This document shows, piece after piece, positions 9,302 to 18,013 of a DNA stretch of 64,000 nucleotides. The notes below the pieces were generated by a model. The model did no database searches, had not been told where the DNA came from, and was given only the letters and a program-made list of their open reading frames with translations. The translations under genes were made by a program, and so were the position numbers. Source of the DNA: Bacteroidota bacterium (GTDB lineage Bacteria; Bacteroidota; Ignavibacteria; Ignavibacteriales; Ignavibacteriaceae); NCBI GenBank assembly GCA_021815405.1, contig JAKAGV010000016.1:1-64000 (forward strand). The letters are read 5' to 3'. Numbering within the stretch: position 1 is the first letter of the stretch; the number at the start of each line of letters is the position of its first letter.

Positions 9302-10177
9302 ATGCTTACTAAAGAAATTATAAAGCAAGTTCGTCAAATTGAGATAAGAACCAAGGGGCTGGTTAACCAGGTCTTCTCAGGAGAATATCATTCCGTTTTC
9401 AAAGGAAGAGGAATGGAATTTTCCGAAGTGCGGGAGTACCAGTTCGGCGACGATATCCGAAATATTGATTGGAATGTTACTGCCAGGTTCGGTCATCCAT
9501 TTATCAAAATATTTGAAGAAGAACGGGAGCTAACTGTAATTTTAATGGCTGACCTAAGCGGCTCACTCATCTTTGGATCAATTGACAAGACTAAACAGCA
9601 AATTGCTGCCGAACTAAGCGCCATACTTGCCTTTTCTGCATTAAAGAACAATGACAAAGTCGGATTGATTTTATTTACTGATAAAATTGAAAAATTTGTT
9701 CCGCCGCGAAAAGGGCGGAAGCACGTTTTAAGAATTATCCGCGAAGTTCTGTCATTTGAGCCGGAAGGCAAAACAACAAACATTAAAGCTGCGCTTGAGT
9801 ACATGAACAATGCTATCAAAAAAAGAAGCATCGTGTTTTTGCTTTCCGATTTTATGGATACAGGATATGAAAAAATATTGCGGATTGTCGGCAAGCGGCA
9901 TGACTTAATCGGAATTGTATTAAATGACATCCGTGAAGAAGAAATTCCTTCGATGGGTCTTGTGAAATTTACTGACGCTGAAACCGGCAGAGAAAGATGG
10001 ATTGATACAAGCGATAAAAAAACAAGATTCCTTTTTAAAGAATTCCGGGAAAGGAATATTGCAAACAGAAAATCGCTTTTTCTTTCAAGCCGATTGGACA
10101 GTATCGAAATCACGACAGGTGAAAATTATATTAAACCGCTTGTTCAATTTTTTAGACTAAGAGAGAGAAGATGGTAA
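9302..10177 (+). CDS. DUF58 protein of the Bat operon
   Basis: 291 residues with the DUF58 hallmark region VREYQFGDDIRNIDWNVTAR at about 42-61 followed by a vWA-like fold (VILMADLSGSL, then LLSDFMDTGYE). No signal peptide or membrane segment is evident, so it is probably cytoplasmic. DUF58 proteins almost always sit between moxR and vWA genes and are thought to work with the MoxR ATPase; their biochemical role is not settled. The 3' end overlaps the next gene by seven bases, indicating translational coupling. Confidence 0.88.
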   Translation: MLTKEIIKQVRQIEIRTKGLVNQVFSGEYHSVFKGRGMEFSEVREYQFGDDIRNIDWNVTARFGHPFIKIFEEERELTVILMADLSGSLIFGSIDKTKQQIAAELSAILAFSALKNNDKVGLILFTDKIEKFVPPRKGRKHVLRIIREVLSFEPEGKTTNIKAALEYMNNAIKKRSIVFLLSDFMDTGYEKILRIVGKRHDLIGIVLNDIREEEIPSMGLVKFTDAETGRERWIDTSDKKTRFLFKEFRERNIANRKSLFLSSRLDSIEITTGENYIKPLVQFFRLRERRW

Positions 10178-11160
10178 AGAAATTTTTCAATATTATTTTC
10201 GTTGCACTTTTCCTCTCTCTAAATTCTTTTGCTCAGGATATTTCTGTTAAAGCATCGACGGATAAAATCGATTACCAGGTAGGTGATTATATCAACTACA
10301 CAATCCAAGTCAACTATAATAAGGGAATGAAAGTCTATCCGCCATTCATTAAAGACAGTTTGACCAACGTTTCTATCATTAAAAAAGAAAATCCTGTAGT
10401 TAAAGAAAAGAATGGAGCTGAAACAGCTACTTATAAATATATTCTTTCCGGTTACGATTCTACAGGTGTAACAATTCCGGCAATTCCAGTTTTGTACCAG
10501 ATTACCGGTGACACGACAATGCACTATGCTTTAACAAATCCTGTCAGCTTTACAATCCGCACCTTGAAGGTAAATCCTCAAGGCGGCATTAAGGATATTA
10601 AGGCACCTATTACAATTCCACTTGACTGGTGGTGGATTGCATTTTGGATTTTACTTGTCATTATCCTTGCTGCGGCAGGCTATTATTTTTACAATCGATA
10701 CAAGAAAAAGAAGCTTGGAATGGAGCCAGTTAGAAAGGTTGTTAAGCTCCCCGCTCATACAATTGCTTTGAATGCGCTGCATGAACTTGAAGATAAAAAA
10801 CTATGGCAGAATGGAAAAGTTAAAGAATATCATTCGGAGATAACAGAAATCATTAGAAGATATTTTGAAGAGCGTTTTAATCTACCAGCGCTTGAGCTTA
10901 CAACATCCGAAGCAGTGGAAATGTTAAAACTTCGACAAGAAACCGAACCGATCCGGGATTTAACTTACAACTTCCTTTCGAATGCAGACATGGTAAAGTT
11001 TGCAAAGTTTGTTCCCTTAGGCTCTGTTAATGAAGAGATGCTGAAGCAAGCTTATGAAATTGTTCATAGGACTATTCCTGCTGAGGAAGAAAATCAGCAT
11101 GGTGAAACCATCACCGAAAGTACCGGCGAGGAAAAAAATGAGGTAGGCGATGTTCGGTGA
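10171..11160 (+). CDS. BatD-like/DUF4381-like membrane protein, additional Bat-operon member
   Basis: 329 residues. A signal peptide (about 1-21) leads into a beta-sandwich of roughly 130 residues resembling the repeated domains of BatD (VKASTDKIDYQVGDYINYTI). One transmembrane helix follows (WWWIAFWILLVIILAAAGYY, about 152-172), then a basic stop-transfer run and a cytoplasmic alpha-helical part (about 195-300, with YHSEITEIIRRYFEERF) like DUF4381 proteins that accompany DUF58/vWA genes. It overlaps the genes on both sides (7 and 11 bases). It probably bridges the periplasmic Bat assembly with MoxR/DUF58 in the cytoplasm; that is inference. Confidence 0.75.
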   Translation: MVKKFFNIIFVALFLSLNSFAQDISVKASTDKIDYQVGDYINYTIQVNYNKGMKVYPPFIKDSLTNVSIIKKENPVVKEKNGAETATYKYILSGYDSTGVTIPAIPVLYQITGDTTMHYALTNPVSFTIRTLKVNPQGGIKDIKAPITIPLDWWWIAFWILLVIILAAAGYYFYNRYKKKKLGMEPVRKVVKLPAHTIALNALHELEDKKLWQNGKVKEYHSEITEIIRRYFEERFNLPALELTTSEAVEMLKLRQETEPIRDLTYNFLSNADMVKFAKFVPLGSVNEEMLKQAYEIVHRTIPAEEENQHGETITESTGEEKNEVGDVR

Positions 11161-12154
11161 TGTAACTTTTGCTTATCCTTGGATGCTGTTTTTCCTAATC
11201 ATCATTCCGGTGATGATATTATGGTACTGGAAATTCGGTAAGGCGAAACAGCCTTCAATTATATATTCATCCTTAAAATACTTTGAACATCTTCCGAAGA
11301 CTTGGAAAGAAAAATTTCGCCACCTGCCTATCATACTTCGTTCGCTGGCAATTGCATTGTTAATTATCGCGCTTGCTAGACCACAAAGCTTTTCCTCCGG
11401 ACAAAATGTTACTACCGAAGGAATCGACATTGTAATTGCGCTCGATGTTTCAGGAAGCATGATTTCCGAAGATCTTAAGCCGAACCGTGTTGAAGCTGCA
11501 AAAAGTGTTGCCGAAAAATTTATTCAAGGGAGACCTAACGACAGAATTGGATTAGTCGTATTTGCAAGGGAAGCGTTTACTCAATGCCCGGTAACCATTG
11601 ACCATAATGTTTTAATTAATCTGCTTAAGAAAGTTGAGCCAGATATGGGCGGGACAATACCGGATGGAACCGCAATCGGTAATGGACTTGCAGATGCAGT
11701 TGGAAGATTAAAAAACAGCGAAGCTAAAAGCAAAGTAATTATTCTCTTAACTGATGGTGTGAACAATGCCGGTGAAGTGGACCCGCTAACGGCAGCCGAA
11801 ATTGCTAAGACCTATGGAATCAGAGTTTATACAATCGGAATCGGAACTAATGGGCAGGCGCCATATCCGATTCAAACACCATTTGGAATTCGTTACCAGA
11901 TGATGCCGGTTGAAATTGATGAAGGATTGCTTCAAAACATTGCTCAGATTACCGGTGGTGAATATTTCCGCGCCACTAATACCAGGTCTTTGAACAATAT
12001 TTATAAAAAAATAGATAAGCTTGAGAAATCCAAAATCAAAGTTACATCATACCGGAATGCCGCAGAATTATTCGGTGGCTGGCTGGATGCCGGTTTGGCT
12101 TTGATTTTACTTGAGTTGATTCTTTCAAAGTCAGTCTTTAGAAAAGTACCTTAA
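11150..12154 (+). CDS. batA: BatA, vWA-domain membrane protein
   Basis: 334 residues. Two N-terminal transmembrane helices (about 8-26 and 58-76) precede a vWA domain whose MIDAS motif DxSxS is intact (DVSGSM, D99, S101, S103), with TDGVNNAGE supplying the distal aspartate. A C-terminal hydrophobic helix (GGWLDAGLALILLELIL) anchors the end. BatA and BatB form metal-ion-dependent protein-protein complexes in the inner membrane with their vWA domains in the periplasm; the operon was linked to aerotolerance in Bacteroides fragilis. A short inverted repeat (CCTTAAT/ATTAAGG, 12149-12171) overlaps the stop and precedes batB. Confidence 0.9.
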   Translation: MFGDVTFAYPWMLFFLIIIPVMILWYWKFGKAKQPSIIYSSLKYFEHLPKTWKEKFRHLPIILRSLAIALLIIALARPQSFSSGQNVTTEGIDIVIALDVSGSMISEDLKPNRVEAAKSVAEKFIQGRPNDRIGLVVFAREAFTQCPVTIDHNVLINLLKKVEPDMGGTIPDGTAIGNGLADAVGRLKNSEAKSKVIILLTDGVNNAGEVDPLTAAEIAKTYGIRVYTIGIGTNGQAPYPIQTPFGIRYQMMPVEIDEGLLQNIAQITGGEYFRATNTRSLNNIYKKIDKLEKSKIKVTSYRNAAELFGGWLDAGLALILLELILSKSVFRKVP

Positions 12155-12204
12155 TAATTATTGAATTAAGGAAATTTGGTAAATTTTAATTTTGAATTGA
12201 TTTA

Positions 12205-13248
12205 ATGTTTAGGTTTGCAAATCCCGAATATCTATATGGATTATATTTTATTCCGGTTTTAATCCTTGCCTTCTGGTTTTGGATGAGGAATAAAAATAAA
12301 TTGATTGACAAGTTTGCTGATAAAAAATTACAGTCAGTATTGTTACCAGCATACAGCAAAGGCAAAAGCATAATTAGGTTTGGAATAATTGTTTTGTCTA
12401 TTATCTTATTGTTAATTGCTGCTGCCGATCCGCAAGTCGGTACAAAGATTGAAAATGTTAAGATGAGCGGCATAGACATTTATATTCTTCTCGATGTTTC
12501 TCTAAGCATGCAGGCTCAGGATATTCAGCCAAGCAGACTTGAAAAGGCAAAGATGGAAGTTTCTAATCTTATCCAGAAACTGAGAGGCGATAGGATTGGC
12601 TTGATTGTTTTTGCCGGTGAACCTTTTGTACAGTTCCCATTGACCTCTGATTATTCTGCGGCAAATTTGTTTTTGAATGCCGCAAACACAAGTACAGTGC
12701 CTGATCAAGGAACTGCAATTGCCGCAGCGATTAACTTGGGAGTAAAATCTTTTAACTATTCGTCTAAAACAGAAAAAGTAATGGTTATCTTTACGGACGG
12801 CGAAGATCATGAAGGCAACATTCAAGAAGCGATAAACAATGCCAAGAAAAATAATATTAAAATTTATACAATTGGGCTTGGTTCGCCGGATGGCGTTCCG
12901 ATTCCTATTTATAATCAGCAAGGTCAGCAGGTTGGCTTTAAGAAAGATAATAGTGGGAATGTAGTGTTGACAAAGCTTGAACCTTCTACTCTTCAAAAAA
13001 TTGCTTCGGAAACTGGTGGGCAATATTTCCAGGCTGCAAACGGAAGAGATGAACTTGATATAATTTATTCTGATTTAAACAAACTTAAAAAAACAGAGTT
13101 TGGCGAAAAGCAAGTCACGAATTTCGAGGATAGATTTTATTATTTTTTGGTTCCGGCAATTATTTTACTTTTAATTGAATTTTTCATGTCGGAAAGGAAA
13201 TCGCCGTTTTTTAGTATGCTGAACAAGAAGTTTGGAATCGAATCTTAA
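12205..13248 (+). CDS. batB: BatB, vWA-domain membrane protein
   Basis: 347 residues with the same layout as BatA: helices at about 8-26 and 57-73, a vWA domain with MIDAS DVSLSM (D97, S99, S101) and FTDGEDHEG, and a final helix (FYYFLVPAIILLLIEFFM). RPN/QPSRLEKAK-type sequence after the MIDAS aligns with BatA, showing the two are paralogues. The batA-batB gap of 50 bases is the largest inside the bat part of the operon; batC starts on the base after the batB stop. Confidence 0.9.
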   Translation: MFRFANPEYLYGLYFIPVLILAFWFWMRNKNKLIDKFADKKLQSVLLPAYSKGKSIIRFGIIVLSIILLLIAAADPQVGTKIENVKMSGIDIYILLDVSLSMQAQDIQPSRLEKAKMEVSNLIQKLRGDRIGLIVFAGEPFVQFPLTSDYSAANLFLNAANTSTVPDQGTAIAAAINLGVKSFNYSSKTEKVMVIFTDGEDHEGNIQEAINNAKKNNIKIYTIGLGSPDGVPIPIYNQQGQQVGFKKDNSGNVVLTKLEPSTLQKIASETGGQYFQAANGRDELDIIYSDLNKLKKTEFGEKQVTNFEDRFYYFLVPAIILLLIEFFMSERKSPFFSMLNKKFGIES

Positions 13249-14031
13249 ATGATGAAAAAAACACTATTGAATATTTCTCTTATTTTCGTTTTACTTTTGT
13301 GCCTAAGTCAATTTGGTTTTGCGCAGAGTGTAAGGTCAAGTGTGAATAAAGGTGTAAACCTTTATGATAAGAAGAAATTTGTCGATTCGGAAGTTGAGTT
13401 TAAAAAAGGATTGGAAAAAGCACCAAACAATTTCCAGGCAAATTTTAATCTTGGCGATTCCTATTATAAAGAAGGGAAATATGAAGATGCTTTACGATCG
13501 TATGAAGCTGCTTTGCCAAAAACCAAATCGAATGATTTGAAGGCAAAGGTTTATCATAACATTGGTAATGCATTATTAAAAGATAAGAAGATTAAAGAAA
13601 GCATTGGTGCTTATGCCGATGCACTGAAATTGAATCCGACTGATGAAGCAACTAAGTACAACTTATCTTATGCTTTGAACCTTTTAAAGAACAATCAAAA
13701 ACAAAATAAAAATAACAAGAACAACAAGAATAATAAGAACGATAAGAACAAGCAGAATAATAAAAACAACCAGAATCAAAATCAGAACAAGAATAATAAA
13801 GACCAGCAGAAGAATCAGCAGCAGAACCAGCAGAATCAAAATCAGAATAAGAATGATCAGCAAAAGCAGCAGCAAAACCAGCAGAATCAACAGAACCAGC
13901 CCCAGCAGAATAAAATTTCAAAAGCTCAGGCTCAGGCAATATTCAATGCTCTAAATAATGATGAAAAAGACTTGCAAAAACAATTACGGAAGATGAAAGG
14001 TCAACCAATTAAAACGGGAAAGGATTGGTAA
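13249..14031 (+). CDS. batC: BatC, TPR protein with long Q/N-rich tail
   Basis: 260 residues. Signal peptide (about 1-26), then about three TPR motifs (about 30-140, e.g. FQANFNLGDSYYKEGKYEDA), then an extreme low-complexity tract from about 145 to 222 made almost only of N, Q and K, and a short charged end (ALNNDEKDLQKQLRKMKG). BatC proteins are periplasmic TPR scaffolds for the BatA/B complex. The tail is unusually long and prion-like; repeated AAC/AAT/CAG/AAG codons suggest slippage-driven expansion. The mirror-strand poly-leucine frames over this tract are artefacts. Two in-frame ATGs (13249, 13252) are equally possible starts. Confidence 0.88.
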   Translation: MMKKTLLNISLIFVLLLCLSQFGFAQSVRSSVNKGVNLYDKKKFVDSEVEFKKGLEKAPNNFQANFNLGDSYYKEGKYEDALRSYEAALPKTKSNDLKAKVYHNIGNALLKDKKIKESIGAYADALKLNPTDEATKYNLSYALNLLKNNQKQNKNNKNNKNNKNDKNKQNNKNNQNQNQNKNNKDQQKNQQQNQQNQNQNKNDQQKQQQNQQNQQNQPQQNKISKAQAQAIFNALNNDEKDLQKQLRKMKGQPIKTGKDW

Positions 14032-14044
14032 AGGAGAATTGGAT

Positions 14045-15883
14045 ATGTTAAGGTTAAAAATTATTTCCATCATTTTTGCACTTTCGTCGTTAACTATTTT
14101 TGCTCAATCATTTACTGCATCGGTTGGCAATACAACAGTTGGTTTAAATGAACAATTTCAAATTTCATTTACGTTTTCAGGTCAGGACATAAATGGTATA
14201 AAAAGTTTTAATCCGCCGAACTTTAACAACTTCATGGTTCTTTCTGGTCCGAACGAATCTACAAGCATGCAGATAATTAACAGTTCTGTTTCTGCATCAA
14301 GGACTTATTCTTATTACCTGCAGCCGAAGAGCATGGGCAAGTTTACCATCGGCAGCGCAACTCTTAATTATAATGGAAAGACTTTTAATACACAACCAAT
14401 TACAATGGAGGTTGTAAAAGGCTCTCCAAAAGCACCGGCAGCACAAAATAGAGGAAATAATAGTGAAGTAACTTCTACAGATATCGGAGATAATCTTTTT
14501 ATTCTTGCAACAGTAGACCGCAGTAGGGTATATATGGGTGAGCCGGTAACTGTAACTTACAAACTTTATACTCGTTTAGGAATCGCATCGCAGATGCAGG
14601 TTTCAAAGCTGCCTTCTTATGAAGGTTTTTGGGCTGAGGAAATAACCACATCGAATACCATAAACTTTACTACCGAAATGTACAAAGGCAAGCAATACAG
14701 AGTTGGATTGTTGAAAAAAGTTGAATTGTTCCCCTCGCAGCTTGGTGAACTTTCGGTTACTCCAATGCAGCTTCAAGTACCGGTGCAAATTAGGCAGCAG
14801 CGCAAGAGAAGCGGCGATATCTTCAACGATTTCTTCAATGATCCATTTTTCAATCCGGTACAGACTGTTAATTATACTGCAAAGTCAAACACAATAATGA
14901 TTCATGTAACTCCGCTTCCTTCGAAGGATGTTCCCCAAACTTTCAATGGGGCAGTCGGAGATTTCACAATGAATTCGCAAATAAGTACTACTAATGTTCA
15001 GGCTAATAATCCTGTCTCTTTGAAGATAAATATTTCCGGTTCTGGAAATATTTCATTACTTAATATGCCGGAGATAAATCTTCCTACGGGATTTGATAAA
15101 TATGAACCAAAAACTTCCGAGCAGATAAACCGGAATGGTTCGATTTCCGGGACAAAAACTTTTGACTATTTGATAGTCCCTAGAGTTCCTGGTAAAAAAG
15201 AAATTCCGCCGATTCAATTTTCTTTTTTCAATCCGGCAAAAGGCTCATATGTTACCCTTTCTACTCCGGCGTATGAATTGAATGTTGCACCAGGCGCAGG
15301 TGGAAATGGATCTATGGCGGGATATACAAAAGAAGAAATAAAATTGCTGGGCCAGGATATACGTTATATTAAAACTTCAACTGATGATTTAAGAAGGCAG
15401 GGAAACGACGAACTTTTCGGCGCAGGTTTTTGGACAGCTACCATTTTGCCGCTTGTATTATTAAGTGGACTCGTAACCTGGAAACGCAGACAGGATAAGC
15501 TTGCAGGCAACATTCAACTTTTACGTTACCAGCGTGCTGAAAAAATTGCCAGAGCGAGATTCAAAACTGCAAAAACGTTGATGGAATCCAATGACCAATC
15601 AGGATTTTATGCTGAAATTTCTCTGGCTCTGTTTGGTTATCTCGAAGACAAACTTCATATTCCGAAAGCTGAAATTTCGTTGGACCGTGTCGTTGATGAA
15701 CTTCAAAAGAAAAATATTGACGGCAGCATAATCGGAAGCTTAAAAGATTGCACTGAGAAATGCGATTATGCCCGTTTTGCACCTAGTCAGGATGGCAAAG
15801 CCGAAATGAACGATATGTATAATGAATTAACCAGAGTAATAATTGAACTTGAAAAATCTTTAGCGGGGAAGAGATATGCGTGA
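14045..15883 (+). CDS. batD: BatD, oxygen-tolerance protein
   Basis: About 612 residues. Signal peptide (about 1-22), a series of beta-sandwich domains (about 23-410; ASVGNTTVGLNEQFQISFTF is the typical BatD opening), one transmembrane helix near 455-475 (GFWTATILPLVLLSGLVTW), and a cytoplasmic helical C-terminus. The ATG at 14045 is chosen over a TTG at 14039 because AAGGAG (14031-14036) is optimally spaced for it. It overlaps batE by eight bases. BatD is thought to be the large periplasmic component of the Bat complex. Confidence 0.88.
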   Translation: MLRLKIISIIFALSSLTIFAQSFTASVGNTTVGLNEQFQISFTFSGQDINGIKSFNPPNFNNFMVLSGPNESTSMQIINSSVSASRTYSYYLQPKSMGKFTIGSATLNYNGKTFNTQPITMEVVKGSPKAPAAQNRGNNSEVTSTDIGDNLFILATVDRSRVYMGEPVTVTYKLYTRLGIASQMQVSKLPSYEGFWAEEITTSNTINFTTEMYKGKQYRVGLLKKVELFPSQLGELSVTPMQLQVPVQIRQQRKRSGDIFNDFFNDPFFNPVQTVNYTAKSNTIMIHVTPLPSKDVPQTFNGAVGDFTMNSQISTTNVQANNPVSLKINISGSGNISLLNMPEINLPTGFDKYEPKTSEQINRNGSISGTKTFDYLIVPRVPGKKEIPPIQFSFFNPAKGSYVTLSTPAYELNVAPGAGGNGSMAGYTKEEIKLLGQDIRYIKTSTDDLRRQGNDELFGAGFWTATILPLVLLSGLVTWKRRQDKLAGNIQLLRYQRAEKIARARFKTAKTLMESNDQSGFYAEISLALFGYLEDKLHIPKAEISLDRVVDELQKKNIDGSIIGSLKDCTEKCDYARFAPSQDGKAEMNDMYNELTRVIIELEKSLAGKRYA

Positions 15884-16673
15884 GAAAATTTTTTATAATT
15901 CTCGTTGGATTTCGCCAATATATTTTGCCATGCTGATTTTAATTGTCATTTTCGCTTCAACAATTTCTTTTGCCTCAGAAGCTGAAGAGTTAATGAAACA
16001 GGGTAATGAATTTTACCAGAACAAACAGTATGATAAAGCAGTTGATGCTTACCAGCAGGTAATTCATCTCGGTTATGAAGGAACTTCACTTTATTACAAC
16101 CTTGGCAATGCTTATTATCGCGAAGGGAAAATTGGTCTAGCGATTTTGTATTACGAAAAGGCGCGCAGAATATCTCCCGGCGATGGTGATGTAAAACACA
16201 ACCTTATTATTGCTAATACCAAGACAATTGATAAGATTGACACGCTTCCACAATTCTTTTTATTTGAGTGGTGGGAAAGTGCGCTTTCAATTTTTACACT
16301 AACCGGCTGGACAACGTTAGCTTACATTTTTTATCTTCTTCTTCTTGCATCGATTGGTTTATATTTCTTTGCAAAAAAGCCTTCTATGCAGAGATACTCT
16401 TTCTTTTCGGGTTTGATTTCGACGCTCCTGTTAATTATTACATCTGTATTTCTTCTCGTTAATTTGAACAGGCGGCTTAATGTGAAAAATGCAATCGTAA
16501 TACAACCGGTTGCAACGGTAAAACTTGCCCCTGACCCAACTAGTAACGATGCTTTCATTATTCATGAAGGATTGAAAGTAAGAGAACTGGACCATGTTGA
16601 GAACTGGGTAAAGATTAGACTTCAAGACGGCAAAGAAGGCTGGATACAGCAAAATGATATCGGGATAATCTGA
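15876..16673 (+). CDS. batE: BatE, TPR and SH3-type protein
   Basis: 265 residues. Signal or anchor segment (about 14-32), TPR motifs (about 38-110, AEELMKQGNEFYQNKQYDKA), two transmembrane helices (about 137-165 and 172-196), and a bacterial SH3 domain at the end (about 205-265, with LDHVENWVKIRLQDGKEGWI). This TPR-TM-SH3 arrangement is diagnostic for BatE, the last gene of Bacteroidota bat operons. The following 190 bases hold no gene; a weak stem (GAAACTA/TAGTTTC) lies within them. Confidence 0.87.
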   Translation: MREKIFYNSRWISPIYFAMLILIVIFASTISFASEAEELMKQGNEFYQNKQYDKAVDAYQQVIHLGYEGTSLYYNLGNAYYREGKIGLAILYYEKARRISPGDGDVKHNLIIANTKTIDKIDTLPQFFLFEWWESALSIFTLTGWTTLAYIFYLLLLASIGLYFFAKKPSMQRYSFFSGLISTLLLIITSVFLLVNLNRRLNVKNAIVIQPVATVKLAPDPTSNDAFIIHEGLKVRELDHVENWVKIRLQDGKEGWIQQNDIGII

Positions 16674-16828
16674 AATGCTTGTTTTACAATCCTAATAATT
16701 AAATCATTTTCAGAATATGAAACTAGGTTATTAAAAATTAAACTCTTAGTTTCTGAATAGAGGAAAGCCCTTTCGCTGCCATATCAAATGGTATGTCAAT
16801 GAGCCCAAAATACACTACAAATAAAAAG

Positions 16829-16860
16829 TTTGATTACCTGTAAGCTATCTTTTATTTTTG
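16829..16860 (+). promoter_or_regulatory. Bacteroidota-type promoter directly abutting the M48 protease start
   Basis: TTTG (16829-16832), 20 nt, then TATTTTTG (16853-16860) match the -33/-7 consensus exactly. The predicted transcription start falls about 4-8 nt beyond the -7 box, on or next to the ATG at 16865, which would give a leaderless or nearly leaderless mRNA. Confidence 0.6.
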
Positions 16861-16864
16861 ATAT

Positions 16865-18010
16865 ATGGATTCCAAAAAATATAATAATATTAAACTTGCT
16901 TTCAGTATTAGTAAAGGAATTGCAAGCTTCATTCTAATTCTATTGTTCGTCCTTTCAGGATTGAGCTCAGAGCTGCAATATTTTCTGGCTGGAATTTTTT
17001 CAAGCACTTACCTGCAGTTCATTTTCTTTGTCGGAATAACCGGTGTAGCCGCCGGAATAATTTTCTTCCCTGTAAATTATTATACAGAGTTTTACCTCGA
17101 ACACAAATACAATCTTTCAAATCAAACGTTTTTTAAATGGATTTGGGAGGATGTAAAATCGCTCCTTGTTTCGCTGATAATCGGTGTGCCGATTCTTCTT
17201 TTATTCTTTTATTCGCTTAATAGATTCCAGCAGCTCTGGTGGCTTCCTTTTGCCGTCATACTTTTTGTAATTTCTGTTTTACTTGCGAGGATCGTTCCTA
17301 TTTTTATTCTTCCTCTGTTTTACAAAATTACTCCGCTTGAAAATGAAGATTTGAAAAGCAGAATTCAAAAGCTGGCAATCGAAGCTGGCATAAAGGTTGA
17401 GAATGTCTTCAAGTTCAACATGAGCAAGAATACCAAGAAAGCTAACGCCGCATTTACTGGAATCGGGAAATCAAAGCGGATTTTACTCGGCGATACTTTG
17501 CTTGATAATTATTCCGCTGATGAAATAGAAACCGTTATTGCTCACGAGCTCGGTCATTATAAACGGAAGCATATAATCAAAAATATTTTTATCGGAACCG
17601 CTTCAAGTTTTCTTATGCTTTATTTGATTGCGGTGCTTTACAATCTTTCTTTAAGCTGGTTTGGTTTTAATTCGATCGTTCAAATTGCCGCTCTGCCTCT
17701 GCTTTCACTTTGGGCAATGATTATAGGGTTGGTATTATCTCCGCTTTCAAACATTCTTTCAAGAAAATTTGAATATGAAGCCGATGAATATGCAATATCA
17801 TCAACTAACAAAAAATCAGCTTTTATTTCAACGCTTGAAAAGTTGACCGATCAAAATCTTGGCGACAAAGATCCGCATCCGTTTGTCGAATGGTTTTTCT
17901 ATAGCCATCCTTCGATTAAAAAACGCGTAGAAGCGATAAATAAATTTTCGAATCAAATGCCTGCTGAAACTCATCCGGCTGGTGAAAAACTTAATCTTGA
18001 GGAAAGTTAA
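16865..18010 (+). CDS. M48 family metallopeptidase (Ste24/CAAX-protease type)
   Basis: 381-residue integral membrane zinc protease. Multiple hydrophobic helices (about 12-35, 50-70, 98-117, 126-150, 243-262, 274-295) surround HELGH at 227-231 (two zinc histidines and the catalytic glutamate); the third ligand lies in FEYEADEYA at about 302-310. The length and helix arrangement match Ste24-type CAAX prenyl proteases; bacterial members act in membrane-protein quality control and their substrates are mostly unknown. A perfect promoter lies immediately upstream. plsC follows after three bases. Confidence 0.9.
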   Translation: MDSKKYNNIKLAFSISKGIASFILILLFVLSGLSSELQYFLAGIFSSTYLQFIFFVGITGVAAGIIFFPVNYYTEFYLEHKYNLSNQTFFKWIWEDVKSLLVSLIIGVPILLLFFYSLNRFQQLWWLPFAVILFVISVLLARIVPIFILPLFYKITPLENEDLKSRIQKLAIEAGIKVENVFKFNMSKNTKKANAAFTGIGKSKRILLGDTLLDNYSADEIETVIAHELGHYKRKHIIKNIFIGTASSFLMLYLIAVLYNLSLSWFGFNSIVQIAALPLLSLWAMIIGLVLSPLSNILSRKFEYEADEYAISSTNKKSAFISTLEKLTDQNLGDKDPHPFVEWFFYSHPSIKKRVEAINKFSNQMPAETHPAGEKLNLEES

Positions 18011-18013
18011 CAC

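Noticed and set aside
9493-10113. 206-codon minus-strand open frame inside the DUF58 gene
   Set aside because: Antisense shadow of a conserved coding frame; no family resemblance.
13652-13939. Minus-strand open frames rich in leucine or in serine/alanine
   Set aside because: They are antisense readings of the Q/N/K-rich tail of BatC; the low-complexity composition removes stop codons.
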